From: an uncultured Planctomycetaceae bacterium
GTDB lineage: Bacteria > Planctomycetota > Phycisphaerae > UBA1845 > UTPLA1
Reading direction: 5' to 3'
Length of the DNA stretch: 18,099 nt
NCBI GenBank assembly: GCA_938008425.1
Contig: CALLKH010000103.1
Span: 1-18,099 of the forward strand
In this document: positions 15,839-18,099 of the stretch, one piece after another
Position numbering within the stretch: the first letter of the stretch is position 1
Layout: the number at the start of each line of letters is the position of its first letter
Notes under the pieces: model-generated
The model's input: only the letters and a program-made list of their open reading frames with translations
Database searches by the model: none
What the model was told of the DNA's origin: nothing
Translations under genes and position numbers: made by a program

Positions 15839-15844
15839 AGGAGG
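15839..15844 (+). promoter_or_regulatory. Ribosome binding site AGGAGG of the M60 peptidase gene
   Basis: A near-perfect Shine-Dalgarno. It lies 2 nt before a first ATG (15847) and 5 nt before a second, tandem ATG (15850), so the second is the better-placed start. Confidence 0.7.
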
Positions 15845-15849
15845 GCATG

Positions 15850-18099
15850 ATGAAGTTCGTGATTTCTCGCCCGGCCGTTTCCCTTTGTTCCATGGCGATT
15901 TTTCTGATTCACCTCGCCAGCTCGGCCACTGCGCAGTCAACGACTCGACCGACGAATAACGAAGCGCCCAAAGATCGTTTCCGACTGGACCGGGCGGCCA
16001 TTACGCACGGCGTCGAGCAGATTGCCGCTCCGGGCATCCCCGGTCCGCTGGTCGTGTACGGCGATGATGCGTTCGTCATTGCTGCGGCGAAGCTCGACCA
16101 GGTGACCGCTCCGGTCGTGGCGGCCGCGAGTCTTGGCAAGGGGCGCGTGGTCGTCTTCGGCCACACGGGTTATCTCGATGCGGCTTCCATGGGAGTTGCA
16201 GACACGGCGCGGCTCCTGGCCAACGCGATCAGATGGGCCGATGGTCCCGCCGATCCGTCGTCGGCCGTTTCGGTGGATTCCACGACGCCGCCTGTGGTGC
16301 GCGTCGGCGTCGTGACGAGTCCGTCGTTTGCCGTCGCGCTGGGCAAATCAGACTTTGACGCGAAATCCGTTTCGCTGAATCAGCTCATCAAGGATTTGGG
16401 ACAGTTCGACGTGATCTGCCTCGGGCAGGGGCCGATGAGTGTGGACGAGATGAAGGCGATTCAGAACTTCATCCGATCGGGTGGCGGCCTGATCATGGCG
16501 GGCCTCGGCTGGGGCTGGCTCCAGCTCAATCCCGAACAGACGATCGTCCAACATCCGGGCAACCGCCTTCTGGCCGATGCAGGGCTGGCCTGGGCCGACG
16601 GCACGCTCAAGCGGACGTCCGAACTCGGTTTCGCGGTCGGCGGCGTCGTTCCGCCGAACTGTCATGCGGCGATTGCGCTGAGGACGCTCAAGGCCGCGAA
16701 ATCGGATGCCGAATTGGCGACGCCCGATGAGCTGGCGCTCGCGTCGACCGCCGTCTTGCTCGCCATGCGGACGTTGCCCGATTCAGACGCCATCCTGCTC
16801 CCCGAGGTGCGCCGCCTTGTCGCAGGAAGAAAGGAGCCGCTGGTTCCATCGGAATCCAGGCCCTTCAAGGCGACGGACCATGCCCTCGAACGCGTACTGC
16901 TCGCCTACGAAGTTCATGAGACGAACGGAGATGTCGATAAGACCCGCGCCCACCCGTCGGCCGCTGAGTTTCCCGGCGCCGTTCCAGACGATGCCCCGCG
17001 CATCGCGCGCGAAATCGACATCAACCTGGCGACACCCGGCCGACGCGGCACCGGCCTTTACGCCGCGCCGGGCGAAACGATCAAAGTTCGACTGCCCGAT
17101 GGAGACGTGCCGGTCGGTCTCGCGATTCGAATCGGTGCCCACTCCGATCGTCTCTGGCATCATTCGGAGTGGAAGCGCGTTCCGGAGATTTCCCGGCAAT
17201 TCAGCCTGACCACTTCCGAAACCCGCGTGGCCAATCCTTTCGGCGGGTTGATCTACGTTGAATGTCCGGAAGGTTGTGAGGGAGTGATGAGGGTACGAAT
17301 CGCCGGCGCCGTGGAATCTCCGCGATACGTCTTGAATCAGACCAACCTCGCCGACTGGAAGCGGAAGATTCGCCGCCACGCCGGTCCCTGGGCCGAGCTT
17401 GAATCCGCCAAGATCGTCGTCACCGTTCCTTCGACGGCCGTCCGCGAGCTTGATGATCCCGAAACGCTGATGAAGTACTGGGACACGCTGGCGGATGCAC
17501 ACGCGACACTGGCGACGATTCCTTTCGAACGCAAGCGGCCGGAGCGGTTCGTCGCGGATGTTCAGATCAGCGCCGGCTACATGCACGCCGGTTATCCGAT
17601 CATGACGCATCTCGACGCCGTCGATGACATGACCCGCGTCGAGAATCTGCGAAAGGGATGCTGGGGTCTGCTGCACGAATTGGGGCACAACCACCAGTCG
17701 CCCGATTGGACGTTTGATGGAACCGTGGAAGTGACCTGCAACCTGTTTTCACTGCACGCGATTGACACGGTCTGTCAGCCGCCGCCGGGAACGCGCGGCC
17801 ACAGGTCGGTGGACAAACCGCCCTCCGTGGCGGACTACCTTGAGCGCGGGGCGAAGTTTGAAGAATGGCGGCGCGATCCGTTCCTCGCGCTTCAAATGTA
17901 TGTCCAGCTTGAGCGGGCGTTCGGATGGGAGACGTTCAAGAAAGTCTTCGCCGAGTATCGCGCGCTGCCGGCGGGCGAACGGCCGAAGACCGACGACGAG
18001 AAGCGCGACCAATGGCTCGTGCGATTCAGCCGCGCCTGCGGCCGAAATCTGGGGCCGTTTTTCCAGACCTGGGGCGTGCCGACATCCGATGCGGCGCGG
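15850..18099 (+). CDS. Secreted M60-type metallopeptidase with GATase-like domain (TCAF-like), 3' partial
   Basis: 750 codons, open to the window edge. A signal peptide (1-28, cleavage near ATA-Q) directs export. Residues about 45-270 form a class I glutamine-amidotransferase-like fold ('VVAAASLGKGRVVVFGHTGYLD', 'FDVICLGQGPMSVDEMKAIQNFIRSGGGLIMAGLGWGWLQLNP'). From about 390 a beta-sandwich (TGLYAAPGETIKVRLPD) leads into a Peptidase_M60 catalytic domain with VADVQISAGYMHAGYPIM, the zinc motif HELGH (His609, Glu610, His613) and a third ligand Glu627 in GTVEVTCN. This is the gluzincin HExxH-x13-E layout. M60 enzymes (enhancin, mucinases) cleave glycosylated proteins. The architecture and phrasing closely match animal TCAF proteins as I recall them. 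Only a short C-terminal piece is probably missing. Confidence 0.9.
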   Translation, partial: MKFVISRPAVSLCSMAIFLIHLASSATAQSTTRPTNNEAPKDRFRLDRAAITHGVEQIAAPGIPGPLVVYGDDAFVIAAAKLDQVTAPVVAAASLGKGRVVVFGHTGYLDAASMGVADTARLLANAIRWADGPADPSSAVSVDSTTPPVVRVGVVTSPSFAVALGKSDFDAKSVSLNQLIKDLGQFDVICLGQGPMSVDEMKAIQNFIRSGGGLIMAGLGWGWLQLNPEQTIVQHPGNRLLADAGLAWADGTLKRTSELGFAVGGVVPPNCHAAIALRTLKAAKSDAELATPDELALASTAVLLAMRTLPDSDAILLPEVRRLVAGRKEPLVPSESRPFKATDHALERVLLAYEVHETNGDVDKTRAHPSAAEFPGAVPDDAPRIAREIDINLATPGRRGTGLYAAPGETIKVRLPDGDVPVGLAIRIGAHSDRLWHHSEWKRVPEISRQFSLTTSETRVANPFGGLIYVECPEGCEGVMRVRIAGAVESPRYVLNQTNLADWKRKIRRHAGPWAELESAKIVVTVPSTAVRELDDPETLMKYWDTLADAHATLATIPFERKRPERFVADVQISAGYMHAGYPIMTHLDAVDDMTRVENLRKGCWGLLHELGHNHQSPDWTFDGTVEVTCNLFSLHAIDTVCQPPPGTRGHRSVDKPPSVADYLERGAKFEEWRRDPFLALQMYVQLERAFGWETFKKVFAEYRALPAGERPKTDDEKRDQWLVRFSRACGRNLGPFFQTWGVPTSDAAR

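Overview
The window is GC-rich, gene-dense bacterial DNA, most likely from a Planctomycetota genome and plausibly class Phycisphaerae. This is inferred from gene content, since no rRNA or marker phylogeny is available. The clues are a lone pseudopilin-like protein with a C-terminal 'RHNGRLNVAMIGGH' signature, secreted proteins with dockerin-like calcium loops, a futalosine-pathway MqnD homologue, a planctomycete-like WaaA variant and a TCAF-like M60 metallopeptidase.

Layout. (1) 1-4307, plus strand: the end of a secreted beta-propeller/di-haem cytochrome c protein, a secreted protein ending in four dockerin-like loops, and a pseudopilin-like protein whose ribosome site lies inside the end of the preceding gene. 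(2) 4374-7195, plus strand: a two-component operon of a membrane histidine kinase and an NtrC-family sigma-54 activator, 8 bp apart. (3) 7196-7624: a gene-free, strongly structured stretch carrying two related repeat units in inverted orientation. (4) 9227-7625, minus strand: mqnD followed by a class I SAM-dependent methyltransferase, probably one operon with a recognisable sigma-70-type promoter. (5) 9228-9739: a 512-bp divergent intergenic region. (6) 9740-15771, plus strand: an HD-GYP protein that has lost key metal ligands, a membrane-anchored SGNH hydrolase-like protein, a small SEC-C zinc-motif protein, waaA (Kdo transferase) and an APC-family amino-acid permease. (7) 15850-18099, plus strand: a secreted M60 metallopeptidase with a glutamine-amidotransferase-like N-terminal domain, running off the window.

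Taken together the region deals mainly with the cell envelope and secretion (cytochrome, dockerin protein, pseudopilin, SGNH protein, Kdo transfer, M60 peptidase), with signalling (kinase/NtrC pair, HD-GYP) and menaquinone synthesis mixed in. There is no sign of a phage, transposase, CRISPR array, tRNA or rRNA. I found no multi-gene defence-like system. The most unusual items are the TCAF-like bacterial metallopeptidase with an intact zinc site, the degenerate HD-GYP domain, the inverted structured repeat pair, and a near-identical 12-nt promoter-like box upstream of two envelope genes.
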